64,000 bases of DNA, taken from contig NC_089396.1 in the NCBI RefSeq assembly GCF_003171515.1, forward strand, positions 248,001 through 312,000. The letters are read 5' to 3'. Positions 11,154-22,577 of the stretch are shown here, piece by piece. Source of the stretch: Pyrenophora tritici-repentis (taxonomy: Eukaryota; Ascomycota; Dothideomycetes; Pleosporales; Pleosporaceae). Every line of letters starts with the position of its first letter. The first letter of the stretch is position 1. Made by a program: the position numbers and the translations under genes. The notes beneath the pieces are model-generated. The model saw only the letters and a list, made by a program, of their open reading frames with translations. It ran no database searches and was not told where the DNA came from.

Positions 11154-11185
<32 letters not shown>

Positions 11186-11186
11186 T

Positions 11187-13151
11187 AGGTTTCAGAAGCC
11201 TAGGTTCTCCGTCAGTATTCCCCTTTACTTGTTTCTCTCAGACGCAGTCAATAATTCTAGCAATTATATACTAACATAACTTGTAGAACGCGAACGAGAA
11301 GGTTATGGAGATTCTTAGGAAATACAAGAAATCAAAGAATACCTCAAGTATGCAGAGGGCGGCCGAGTCTATCATTGAATTGCTTGATCGCCTAATTAAT
11401 TACGAAGAGTCTCGTTGTTGAAGGCAATGCATTTTCGATAGAAGCTCACGAATATGGATGTTTTACTTGGGGAAGTCAGTCTTGAGCTTAGGATGTGCAT
11501 GGTTTTGTAGTCTAATCATTAACGGGAAGGGCAAGGACGAAGACATCACATATTTTATTTTGAAGAGTTGAGATCTTTCGTAGTCTTCTAATTGAGTTGA
11601 GGTATGGAAAATCAAGTTGTTCCGACAGTAATGTCATACCTGTTTTCACTCTTTTTCAATTATTTATGGTTATAAGAAGCCGTTCTAATACATCCAATAC
11701 TGCTGCAATCTTGCTATTATATTCATTGAAAGCTTTGATCGTCATTGCTTATTGATCCTAGATGGCTCAACAACATCCATGCTTGTTGTTGGACTTTTGC
11801 CCCTGTGCACTAGTCATTATTGGACTCCTGAAAAAGCAAACCTATCAATACCCCAGATACTTTATAAACATCAAATGCCCGTCCATATTAAAGTAACCCA
11901 ATTGTCGGATCACAGATATCAACGATATCTCAGCCACGCGATCGGCCGCACGGATCTCAGTCACGCGAGCAGGCGCACTGATCGCGGCCTCCGAGCAGCG
12001 CTCAGACCAGACCTCCTATATCTAGCTCTTCCATAGTTCTCCTTCGCCAGGACAATCAATCAGAACCATCACCGAACAGAATGCATTCCTAGTTATCGTT
12101 ATTTCCTTTCAGCACTAGTTGTAACAGTACAAGCAGTGAGAGAAAGTTGCTATGCATTTTCTGATGTCTTGTTCTGTTCTGCTGTGGTGATGGCCTTTTA
12201 TGGGGCCATCATACTAGTCTGTTTACATGACGTATCTGTGACATGGATAGGTGTAGAAGGTGCTTATCAGTAAGAGGAAGAACCATCTCGCCAACACGTG
12301 GCACCTAGGATGTCCTTACCCATGAACCGTCACACTAGTGCTACAGTCCTACCAACACTAATTGAAAATTCACTTTGTCCAAGTCCAAAATCTGCAATGC
12401 TCGCTCAATCTAGCCGGAAGGTCGCCATCGTCGCTGCAGTGCTTTCACTGCTTCAAATCATTACTTTTGTCCACGATCATACTCTTGATCTCACACCGGA
12501 AGACGCCAAATCTGTTGGGACTGGCAGTCAAGTGATCAACTCAGACGGTGGCTCGAATACCAAGCAAGTAGAGGAATCCTTCCAGCGATACGCATGCCTT
12601 ATCTCAGAAATCACAGCAGAATATCTACTATCGATCACCAGGCTTAACCTCCGCTACGTTGCTTAAAGAACCACATCGATAAAAAAAATTCTGATCTCAT
12701 CCCTAGATGGAGAGTAGAGAAGAATATTAACGCTCTCGGGCTATGTATCTGCGGTGCTCAGGCCATGTAAATTACCCAAAGGCCGTCATGAACCTCAAAC
12801 ATTCTCAAAAATTCTTTCCAATCTCGAAACACCGATGGGAGTTTATCAACAGGTCCTTTCTCTAAAGTTTATCCTGATTTGTGTCGGATCTGCAGCATGA
12901 TACTCTAGCATCGCAGCTTTCTCCAGCAAATCAACTCACGGTCTTTACATATCAACATATCCATAAGCACACTCATGTATCACCCGAAATAATTATACGA
13001 TTACAAATATAGAGAATTTAAATCCCAGTCTACCTAGCGCCGTATATGCGTATCAAACAACAAAGCCGCACTCGATTCTTTTTCATCTCCAGACCCGTCA
13101 CCAAGCCTCAAGGTTATCACCGACATCCTTCAAGAGCGTCTTCTCAGAACA
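11187..13151. other. AT-rich intergenic stretch, no gene supported
   Basis: The stretch between the LINE tail and the ABC transporter has frequent stops in all frames. Two frames of about 95 and 120 codons (11752-12036 and 12298-12666, plus strand) show no recognised motif and no flanking exon structure. The second has one hydrophobic segment (KVAIVAAVLSLLQIITFV) and could be a small membrane-protein relic. The part adjoining 13152 should hold the 3' untranslated region of the transporter. Confidence 0.5.
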
Positions 13152-16100
13152 CTAGTCTGCCTTCTTCGTAGCCTTTGTCCTCAACTTCATCATCAAGAAG
13201 ACGAGTGAGTAACTACTTACAACGAACAGCGCAACGATGCCCACATTCCTCCAGCCATAGTACTCCTCCTTCACGTTCAATCCTCGAAGATAGTCCGCTC
13301 CAGTCTTGTACTGGCACACCTCGCACCCAGATGTAGCATCTGGGTTGAGTAGATGTGTGCCAACGCCCATGCCCTGTTGGTAGATGGAGAGGTATTGTCC
13401 GCAAGTCTGATTGGCGGCTGGTTCGAAAATGGCAAGTTCCTCTTCTTTGCATACCACGTCTGCAGACCAAGTGGTGAAGACGAGAAGACAGGAGATGAGA
13501 TAGTTGAAGGGATCGAGGTAGTACATCCTAAAATGTGCTGTTAGCATGTGTTATGTGGGAAGGATCTCTGCTGTACTTACCAGTATCTCCAAAAGGTCTG
13601 GATCTGGCTGTAAGGAACCAATACTCCAGAAAAAGACACGAGCGTGGTGATGACCAGTGGGTTGACGAGCGACGCGAAGACGACGTTGGGCGAGTAAGCA
13701 GCAATCATCTGCCCAATACCGGTGTAGAGGAATTCGTAGAGGACTGCGATAAAAAAGGTACTGCCTGCCCACTTTGCTGCGCCTGGTAATCCGGCAGTGA
13801 AGTACCAGCACACAAAGTACATAAGAGCACATACTATCAAGTAAGGCACTTCCGAAACGATCAATCCGGTCACGAACGGCGCCCAATGATAAGTCTTACT
13901 CTTCTTCTCGCGCGTCTCGTAGATATCGCGGCGCTTGATAAAGAGTGGTTGGAGTTGAGAAATCACTCCCGGCGCCACAAAGATAAAGCTGAAAACGGTG
14001 AACAGGCGGAGTTGCAGGTCGCTAAGATTGTGGCCGATCTTCCAAAACGAGAATCCGTTCAGCAACGCTAGCATGATGTGCATGATGACCTTGTTGTTCA
14101 CATAGGCGGTATCGCGGTATAGGGAAACGTTCATCCGGTGCGTGACAATTTTGACTTGGTCCCAAATGGGTGATGCGAAGGCGGTTCCATCGTCGACTGT
14201 ACCTGGTGGGTTGGCGGCGGCCTCGGCGATGATCCTATCCAGTTCCGCAGACATTCTCTGGTGCTCTTGCGATTCCAGCCAGACCTTATTCCAGTCCATT
14301 CCCTTGGACAGACTGCCAGAAACAACTTCAATCATGTGTTCGGCGGGATTTGCCGCTCGTGGGCATGGCGCTCCGTTGGCTGCGAAATAGCTCTTGACTG
14401 TGCTTGCATTATCTCCAATATCACCAAAGTAAACGGTCTTTCCACCCTTGGCAAGGAGGAGGAGAGTATCGAATTGCGCAAAGAGCTGTGCCGATGGTTG
14501 ATGGATCGTCACCAGGATGGCTTGTCCGACCTCCGCAAGCTTACGCAGGAAGCGCACCGTGTTGTATGCCGCCTGGCCATCGAGCCCAGACGTCGGCTCG
14601 TCGAGAAAGATGAGGGTACTTGGTTTCGATACTAGCTCAACGCCGATAGTCAGTCTTTTGCGTTGCTCTACGGATAATCCGGCACCAGGACGGCCGATCA
14701 GCGTGTGTTCGATATCTTGAAGTTGCAAGAGATCGACAATAGTATCCACATAGCGAAGCTTTTCTTCTCGAGGAGTATCGCGAGACTGGCGGAGTAGTGC
14801 AGAAAATTCAAGGGCCTCGCGCACCGTCGAAAGCGATTCGTGCACGTCTAGTTGTTCGACGTAGCCAGCGGAACGTTGAAAAGACACGGGAAGGTCTCGG
14901 CCATCGACCATGATGGATCCATGAATCGTACCATCGGTCTTTCTTTGGGCGAGAACATCTAGCAAGGTCGTTTTTCCGGCCTAGAAATCTTGTCAGTGTG
15001 TGTATGGCAAATGAACATCGCGCGACGCCACTCACTCCAGATGATCCCATCAAAGCTCCGAGGGTTCCTGGTTTGACGAAACCTTGCACATTATCCAAAA
15101 GCAAGCGATCACCGGAAGGTGTCTTGACGGTGTATGTGAGATTTTTCCATGTAAAGATCGAAGTGTTGCGGATGAGCTGATCAGTAAGGGTATCGTCAGA
15201 CTTTGCAGAATCGGAGCTGGGGTGTGGTTTTTCGACAGGCTGAGACTCTTCATCCGCTGCTTGGATGAATGTTGACCTTTTCTTCTGTTCTTTTGGGATA
15301 AGTAGACCACAACCGCCCTCACCCATCTGCTTCCATCTCGAAGTGAAGAAGACTGTGAGTGCGATGAAGAAGATCCACCATGCACATACAATCCCAAAGT
15401 TGCGCCACACGTGGCTATGATGGAAGGATAGATGCGCAAGATAGTCGTCACCCGTCACGCTGGTGGCGCCTGGACGTGCACCACCAACTCCAGCGCATGC
15501 TTGTCCGCCATCTCCAGATTGATATCCCGCGCCGTTTGGAACCATGTTAGGGCCAACGCAAGGAATTTCTTGACCATGAAGTTCATTGCTGAGAAGAGAT
15601 TCAAAAGAATAGGCCATGGGGTTGATCCAGTAGATCCAAATTAGCCAGTCTTTCATTTCAGGCTTGATAATCATGTATCCCATATACATGAAGAGTGAAG
15701 AGACGCTGAAACCCGAAAGCTTGGTAGCATCATCGAATGTTGGAAACGCCGCGCCGACCATGCGGAAGAAAGCGATCATGCACAGGGCAGTGATGACTAG
15801 ATGGCTCCAGTACGTGAAGAAGGCTTCAGCAGTAGTCTTGAGTCCGACCATGAAGTAGATGACGATGCCAAAATGTGACATTTGGAATAATACCAGGGGG
15901 ATATCGGTAATCACTTGGGCAATGACAAAGGCCGCAGGGTAGTGCAGCGCGAATGATCGATGTTTAGATAGCACGGGTCTGCCAGTAAACGAGTCCGTCA
16001 CCTCGGAGAGCCCGATGAGAGCCGGATACAACAACGAGAAAAAGACTGCGCCGCCTTTGAGAAAGAGACCGGAAGAGTTATCTGGGGCCGAATAGAATAG

Positions 16101-17621
16101 TGATCCTGCAACGAGGGCTTGGATAACAGTAGAAACCTGCTTCACAATCAATGTTGGCTTGTCACCCCACAAAATCTGGTACTGCCGGATAACAGTGGTC
16201 TTGACTTGGGAATAAAAGTTTGTAGTGACTGGAGATTCCTTGGGAAGAGACTTGTGCTTGTCGCGAGCTGTCATCTCTTTAAAGTCGGCTGTGTTCTGCT
16301 TTGCCTCGTCGCTGTTCGGGTAGTCGAGCTCGGCCATCATCTTTGCTTTGATGGGTGAGCGTCCGTACGCTGCACGTATATCTGTGCCATTGCGTGGGAA
16401 CTTCTCCTCGTACCCATCAGCAATGACTCGTACACTAGGGTTGGTAACACCGGTCAAGAAGTCCGCCTGGTTCGCCGCTGGGTCACAAACGAATCCGAGA
16501 TCCTCCATGAAGGGGACCGCATCTTCCCGTGGACCATAGTAGATTTGCTTGCCGTTGTCGAGAAGCAGTACTTTGTCGAATTGTTCGAAAATGCCATTGC
16601 CAGCTTGATACAACGTCGCGATCGTAGTCAAGCCGAGAATATCAGTCATAGCGCGCATGGCCTTGGCCCAGTCCAATGCGGATCCGGCATCGAGGCCCCG
16701 TGTTGAATCATCCCAACAGAAGACGCTACCACGAGTGGCAAGGCATTCAAGAATGGAGACGCGCTTTCGTTCTCCGCCTGAAACACCGCGGACAAATGCG
16801 TCTCCAACCTTGGTGTCGTGAGTGTGCTCGATACCCAAGCACTTGAGCAGGAACTCTTTGTATGCTCGTGCATAGTCGTCGGTAGATTGTGTGTCTGGTG
16901 GGAGGTTGAACGGAACCTTCATACGTGTTGCAAAGTCAAGGGTGGCTCCGACAGTCAACGTTGGAAAGAAGATCTCCTCCTCCGTATTCATGACTAGCCA
17001 CATATTAGCTCATGCAGTGGCTCGGATCTCTGATTAACTCACTTATTTGGCCCCGATATGCGCTGGCTTCTTCGCTAGACATGGATCCAAATGAAACGTC
17101 ACCGTTGACTTCAGCGTAGCCTAGCCGGTGGTTCGACAACATGCTCAGCAGTGAGGTGCAACCGGCACCTGGGTTTCCGAGAACGAGCAGCATCTCTAAC
17201 GACAGGTCAGTGTATGTACCACGTACTCCCGGACTGTTCAACATGTACCTCCAGGTTTTACGCATCCAAAAGACTCATCAATGATGGTCTTCATCGGCGG
17301 GGCACCTTCTCTCCTTCCAAAGACGTTGAATTGTGACAAAACATTCTCGTTGAACACAGCATCGTTACTGATGCCCTTGACGGTGAGGTTGTTCCATGTC
17401 ACACCGAGCCTCCGAGGTTTACCACCGTTAGCTTCATCGCGTTCTCTGAGTACCTCAACTTCCCGGACGATCGGTGAGGGTTGTATGTCGATGGGCGAGC
17501 TCTCATCCTTCTCTATGATATCCTCACCAGGTCGCTCGATGCTGGTCCCAGAGCTTGGGGTCAAGGCTTGCATCTGGTCTGTAATACTTTCAGGATTCAC
17601 TGCGTAAGAAATTTGAGACAC
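13152..17621 (-). CDS. PDR-type (ABCG) ABC transporter
   Basis: This is a full-size pleiotropic-drug-resistance transporter of 1419 aa, built NBD-TMD-NBD-TMD, expected in the plasma membrane as a drug or metabolite exporter. Exons: 17621-17249, 17195-17043, 16993-15036, 14980-13581, 13527-13152; introns are 49-55 nt with GTACAT, GTGAGT and GTAAGT donors. NBD1 has the fungal PDR-type degenerate Walker [10 protein letters not shown] (about 131-139, Cys for Lys), signature VSGGERKR (about 246) and Walker B FCWDD. NBD2 has canonical GSSGAGKTT (about 825), a degenerate signature LSVEQRKR (about 930) and Walker B LIFLDEP. This asymmetry is normal for the family. Several hydrophobic segments follow each NBD. 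I cannot name the substrate or exact orthologue. Confidence 0.93.
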
Positions 17622-19379
17622 AAGGCTGCGGAAGATGAAAAACTACATTAGGCCAAAGGAGACAGGCGCAGCATTATATTTAGTCAAACGCATTCGTACC
17701 TAAACACCTTGCATGTACTTTCGTCCGCGCGTAATATTACACATGTCTGAGCGGGAGATGTTCAGACCGCATCGTACTTTTACGGCCGTATAGGCGAAAC
17801 AGTCAAAGAGCAACTTTACGCCTTGCCTAATCGGGCCGTTACTTGTGAAAGACCGTGGAGAGCGGGCGAACATCCCGCCGACTACTGCGTTCGGCCTCCA
17901 GAACGCCGATGAGGACCTTAAGCGAAGGACGTCGGATGAATTTTGGGCATGCATATGTATAAATGTGATGATCTTCCTCATCTGTCGATTGGCTGTTACG
18001 CTGTTGCTGACTCTCTCTTTTCCATGATTAGTCGCGAGAAGGAGCCTAGCATGAATTGAAACGCGATACACGCATATACTCGCTTCAGATTCGTCCGCGT
18101 AGTAGATGACCTGCTAGTCTTGACTGATGCGCAGTCTGTGGTCTGGTCCAATGTCTTGTATCCAGGATACTGCCAATTGCTAAACATCCTCGGCCAAGGG
18201 TCACACACTACCCAAGACACGAAGCAATATGCATAACTTAGTGGCGACGTCTCTAAATATTCGAGGTCTGAGAACATGCGTTTCTTGATGTGATTTGGTA
18301 ATTCGGTGATTCGCCACTTCAGCGCAATCCCAACCTCCAGCCAACAATATCCTCCTATTTCGTGCGATTGCTGGGTTGCGCTCATCTCGTCTATTGCGTT
18401 TCCCATAGCTCTACAGATTCTTCGTCGCAACTGTGATAAAGTAATCGTTTGCTGACTGCTTACCTAGCCTATGGCGACATTGGTGTTGTGCGTAAGTGCA
18501 GGACGGATGACGGCACATGGGTTGCTTCCGACCACCGACCACCGACCACCGACTACTGTAAGTAAATCATGTCATCAAGGAGAAAAGACGGCTGACATCA
18601 TGAGGCTGAAAGTCGTAGACGGCCCCAATTACACTAGCAACACATCATTTAATATTCTCTTCTTTTCGCATGTACCTCATAACTGACGACTACGCTATGT
18701 AGTTCTCCTGCAAGTATTGTCACATCATGTCTTCCGCCACGATCCTAGCCAACCCACGGATCTCGCGGGTAGCTTGGCCGATGCCTTTCATCCTCATCTC
18801 GCACTTATCCTGGCCGACTATCTCCGAAAGCTCAGCTCAGCCCTTCCTTGTGCATATCGTCATCGTAGTGGTATTTTTGTCGTTAACGCAGGCATCTTCT
18901 GCGTGTCGGACTGAGCAAAACGCGACCGGACTCGGCCCGCGCGCTTTGATCTCCCCCATATTACGAGCTCAGGGATCTCAAAGTGATCGGGGAAGAGCCA
19001 CAGACAACCAAGGCAGTTCTCTCGGCAATGCAAGTCCCACTGCCTAAGCAAAAGTTATTAAGATTTCCGACTCGGCATCGGCGTCTGCAGAGGCCGAAGT
19101 AAAGCAACAGGATGTATCAGGCATGTCCACGCAAAGGTTCAATACCGGGACTTGAAAGGCTTAATTTGAGTTGCATCGTAAATTAATACAGTGAAGCATA
19201 ACGCTAAGCATCGGCTGCTGCGTTCCTCCAGTTCGTATCCTCCACTCCCGTCGTGCTGCTTTGACGCTTCAGGTTTCTCGTGCCAGTACCGGCGCAGTGA
19301 TTTGTATGTTGTAATAGTTAACCAACAATACATATCGACATGATGCGGACATGTGTTCGTGATCAAATGACACAAGGCA
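17622..19379. other. Upstream region of the ABC transporter, no gene supported
   Basis: Several frames of 60-145 codons occur on both strands (for example 17996-18430 minus), but none shows a recognisable motif, signal peptide or consistent splice sites. A short CGACCAC repeat lies at 18532-18554. The segment next to 17621 should contain the transporter promoter. Confidence 0.5.
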
Positions 19380-19846
19380 CTACCACTTCTTCCAACCGTT
19401 CCGCTTGCAGTAATTGCTAGCCCAACGGACCACATCTCTGCGCTGAACGAGATCGAATATCGCATCAAGTGCATCAAGATCCACAATAAGCGGCGCTGAA
19501 GCACACCCAAACTTGCCAGGGTCGCGGAAGCTCCAATCCAGATAGTCGGTCTCAGGGTATTCGCCTTTGCAGTAACACCTCTTACCGCCTAGTCTCCCTA
19601 TTATACCGCAACGTCCTTCCATGTCCATAGCATTGCGATAACCATCAAGAAGATTTCCGCCAACGACAAGCAGAGTTGCTATCAGTCAGTTCAGTCAGTC
19701 CGGAGCTCTCTGGACTGACTGAACTGACGTCCTGAGGTCACTGAACTGGACTGGACTGACTGCCAAGACTTTTCAATTAAACTAAAACTGACTGACTGAA
19801 CTGACGTCGCCGCGGCCTGCGGACTGACTGGACTGACTGAACTGAG

Positions 19847-22348
19847 TTACCTGACGTCGAACTGAGATAAATGCTCCTGTACTTTTGAGATTTCTTCCTC
19901 TGATAGTGTGCGCGCTAGCCCAGAAGCTGAGGTAGTTGTTGGCTGTATACCAAGCCTCTTCCAGCTCTTCAAGCTCTGCAAAGCTGAAATAAGCTCTGGC
20001 TTCATATGGAGTCTCCGGGTGCCTAACATGTCGCCAAGCTCGCTGAAAGTCCGCTCACAGTCTGCCGCTGCTGCTGGTATTGTTAGGACGTCAATAGCGA
20101 ACTTTGAGAGTATAGGGAACTGCCCAGCAACTGACTCCCAGTATAGAAGCGGATTAAGAGACAGCCAATCCTCCTCAGCTAACGCTGGTTGCCGCTTCCA
20201 TATCTTATACTCATCCTCAGCAAGGCTTGCCTCTAACTGCCGTGTGCTTTGCTCAATTGACGACTGTAGAAAAGCTGATCGCGACGTTGAAATCCCTAGC
20301 CGGGGCTTCTTACGCGGCGGCGTTACAGTGTGAGCTGAAGTGGCTGCAGAGTCCTTCCGCCCCTGCCACATGCGCAGGAATGCCCGGTGGTTATTGTCAA
20401 GCCAGCCGTCGCGATAGTGGACACCGTCACGGGCAGTGACATGGGTGTTAGGCACCTTCTAGAGCGCTGAGAGGTGGTGTTTGTAGTGCGGGTGTAGTAT
20501 TGTAGCAGTGTAGTAGACAGGCGCATTATCGAATTTTGCGTAGTACTCAGCAAGCTTACAATGCGCAAGGTTAACGTTTGTAATAAGATGATCTTCAGGC
20601 GCATCTAGATCTTCGTAATTTACATCCTTAAGGCGGTCTTTGAGAGCCTCAAGCTAGTCAAGAAGCCACTCAAACGTTACTAGAACTTCCTATATAGCGC
20701 CGTGTCGGCCGTGTCGGCCGCGACCTTCAAGTAGCCGTGTAGCTTCGGCAAATAGCTCAAGGAGTCGAATGTATTCTGTTATTGTCGCCCAGTCCTTGCC
20801 GCTTAGACCCCCTTCGCGTATATATAACCGTGGCTGGGCAGCAGGGAGCTGCTCACGATTCTTCCGGCGTCGTGAGGTTGCTGTTGCAGCACTATGCTCC
20901 TCAAGTTTACACTCAATATAGCCATCGATAGGGCCGTGTAGCTCAGCTGCACGGACAAACGTGTTGAAATAGCTATTCCAGCGTGTCTTAACAGGCTTCA
21001 CAAGCTGCCAGATGTGGGGTGTAACACCTAGAGACTCTGCCTCCTCGCACTGTAGGCGCTCTAGTAGTTGTCGAGTTTGAGGCGTACAGATAGACGCAAT
21101 CACGTCAAAGAGGACGCCAACAGGACCGTATTTGCGCCACTCATCCATGTACTTCTCCTCTTCCTCAAGGTGTGCGGCTTCATTCTCGTACGCGCTACGG
21201 TCTTTGCCCCAAATTACTAATTGTGCGCTTAGGTTGAGTATATGGCAGCAGCACCGCAGCCGCCGCTCGCTTGCGATAAAGCCAAACTCCTCTGCTAAGG
21301 ACTCAACTGCAGTATCATTGTTACTTGCGTTGTCAAGCACAAAGTACCCAACCCTCGCGTTGTCAACGCCAAATAGCCGAAGTATTGTTGTTGCTGCAGC
21401 GGCAATATTATTGCCAGTGTGCGCCCCGTGTAGCTCAGGCAACCCAAGCAGGTGGTCAACTAGCTTGCCCTCGCTGTTAAGGTAATGTACGCAGAGGCCA
21501 GTAAAAGCATACTGCCCACCAGTTGAAGTCCAGTTGTCGAATGACACGTGTATAAGCGACCGGGCTTCGCGAAGGTAGTTGGCAATAGCTGGTATGTATG
21601 TATTGTACTCAGTAATAATATAATCGTGGAGCGTTTGGTGGCTACGCCAAAGGAGAGCTTCGGCTAGCGGGCTCACGGCCGCAATCATGGCTCGAAACTG
21701 CGGCGTTTCTATTACGCGAAGGCTCTGGTTGTCCGCGACTACCCAGTCCTTCAGCGCGTCCTGAAATCGAGAGGTTGAAAAGCTTGCTGCTATCTCGTTT
21801 GCTACCTCTTGCGATACTTCTATCCCTTTAGACCTCATAATATGTACTTGGGACTTTGCGAGCGCGCCCATAATATTGCCCTCCCGGCTAGCAATTGGTA
21901 CAGGTCCGTTAGGTCCGTGTGAGTGTCCAGGCTTGTTGCCTGAGAGGTGTCGGCCGGCGTTTGTAGTGCTGTCAGCCTCGTAGCAAGCCTCCTGCTTCCG
22001 TCGTTGATGGCAGTACCGGCAAAGCCAGTAGTTTTTCTTGTACTTGCGGTGCCAGACGGCCCAGCCGTGGCGGTAGATCCAGCTTTTTGGCCCACCGCGA
22101 CTATTACGCTCAACCTGGCGCCGCTCAAGATACGGCACACGCTTAAAATCAAGCCCGTCGTAATTGTCGTCGTCGTCGTCGTCGTCGCCGTCGTTGGGGA
22201 AGTCCGCCTGTACTGCCAAGGGCTCATCAGCCTAGGCCTCACTCGCAGTATCGCCAACAGTAGGCGCGTTTGATAGCGATGGTAGAGGAGAATTGCGCTT
22301 GTCGCATTCTACAAGGCGGCGAAGGCCTGAATTAGAGGGAGTAGACAT
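19847..22348 (-). pseudogene. hAT transposase with four in-frame amber stops
   Basis: From the ATG at 22348 one frame runs to the stop at 19847 without a frameshift (834 codons), broken only by TAG at 22234-22232, 20692-20690, 20656-20654 and 20461-20459. At 20692 the context (AI-stop-EVL) suggests an original Trp; the others may have been Gln or Trp. All are one C-to-T or G-to-A step away, consistent with mild RIP. Visible features are an acidic Asp-run N-terminus, a zinc-finger-like CxxC/H segment near residues 90-105, the NTRW-like KTRWNS block, and the C-terminal CERTFSELGDM dimerisation region. The composite probably needs a transposase supplied in trans. Confidence 0.85.
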
Positions 22349-22479
22349 GAAGTACACCAAGAGGTATTATGGCAACAGTAGTCTAGCGTCGTGTGTATAG
22401 CAGACGCGACGCGACGCGACGCGAAAGGCTTACTAGGTGCGCACCGGGTAGCGCATTTCCGCAAACTCTAATTAGCTTA

Positions 22480-22529
22480 ACGTGTCCGTGCGCGTGATGC
22501 GCGGATTCGCGTGATGCGCGGGGAACACC
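22480..22529 (+). repeat. Left 50-bp TIR of the pogo element
   Basis: It begins ACGTGTCCGTGCGCG and is the exact reverse complement of 24537-24586. Confidence 0.95.
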
Positions 22530-22577
22530 AAAACACGTCAAACCCCTTCACCTTCAACACACGTTAACTCCACCAAT

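Larger units (their letters stand above)
8071..11184 (+). mobile_element. LINE (Tad/I-like) relic with TAA tail, interrupted
   Basis: A mutated RNase H domain and downstream C-terminal region of a non-LTR retrotransposon can be read at 8395-9325. A 3' untranslated stretch follows, then a (TAA)n tail at 11155-11184. The 1591-bp LTR element at 9496-11086 is inserted in the 3' untranslated part. Stretch 8071-8394 shows no clear domain and may be upstream reverse-transcriptase sequence too mutated to read. The tail fits the TAA repeats of I-clade LINEs. Confidence 0.65.

Noticed and set aside
12298..12666. Plus-strand frame of about 120 codons with one hydrophobic segment
   Set aside because: No motif, no splice signals and an AT-rich surrounding next to transposons. 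Too weak to call a gene.
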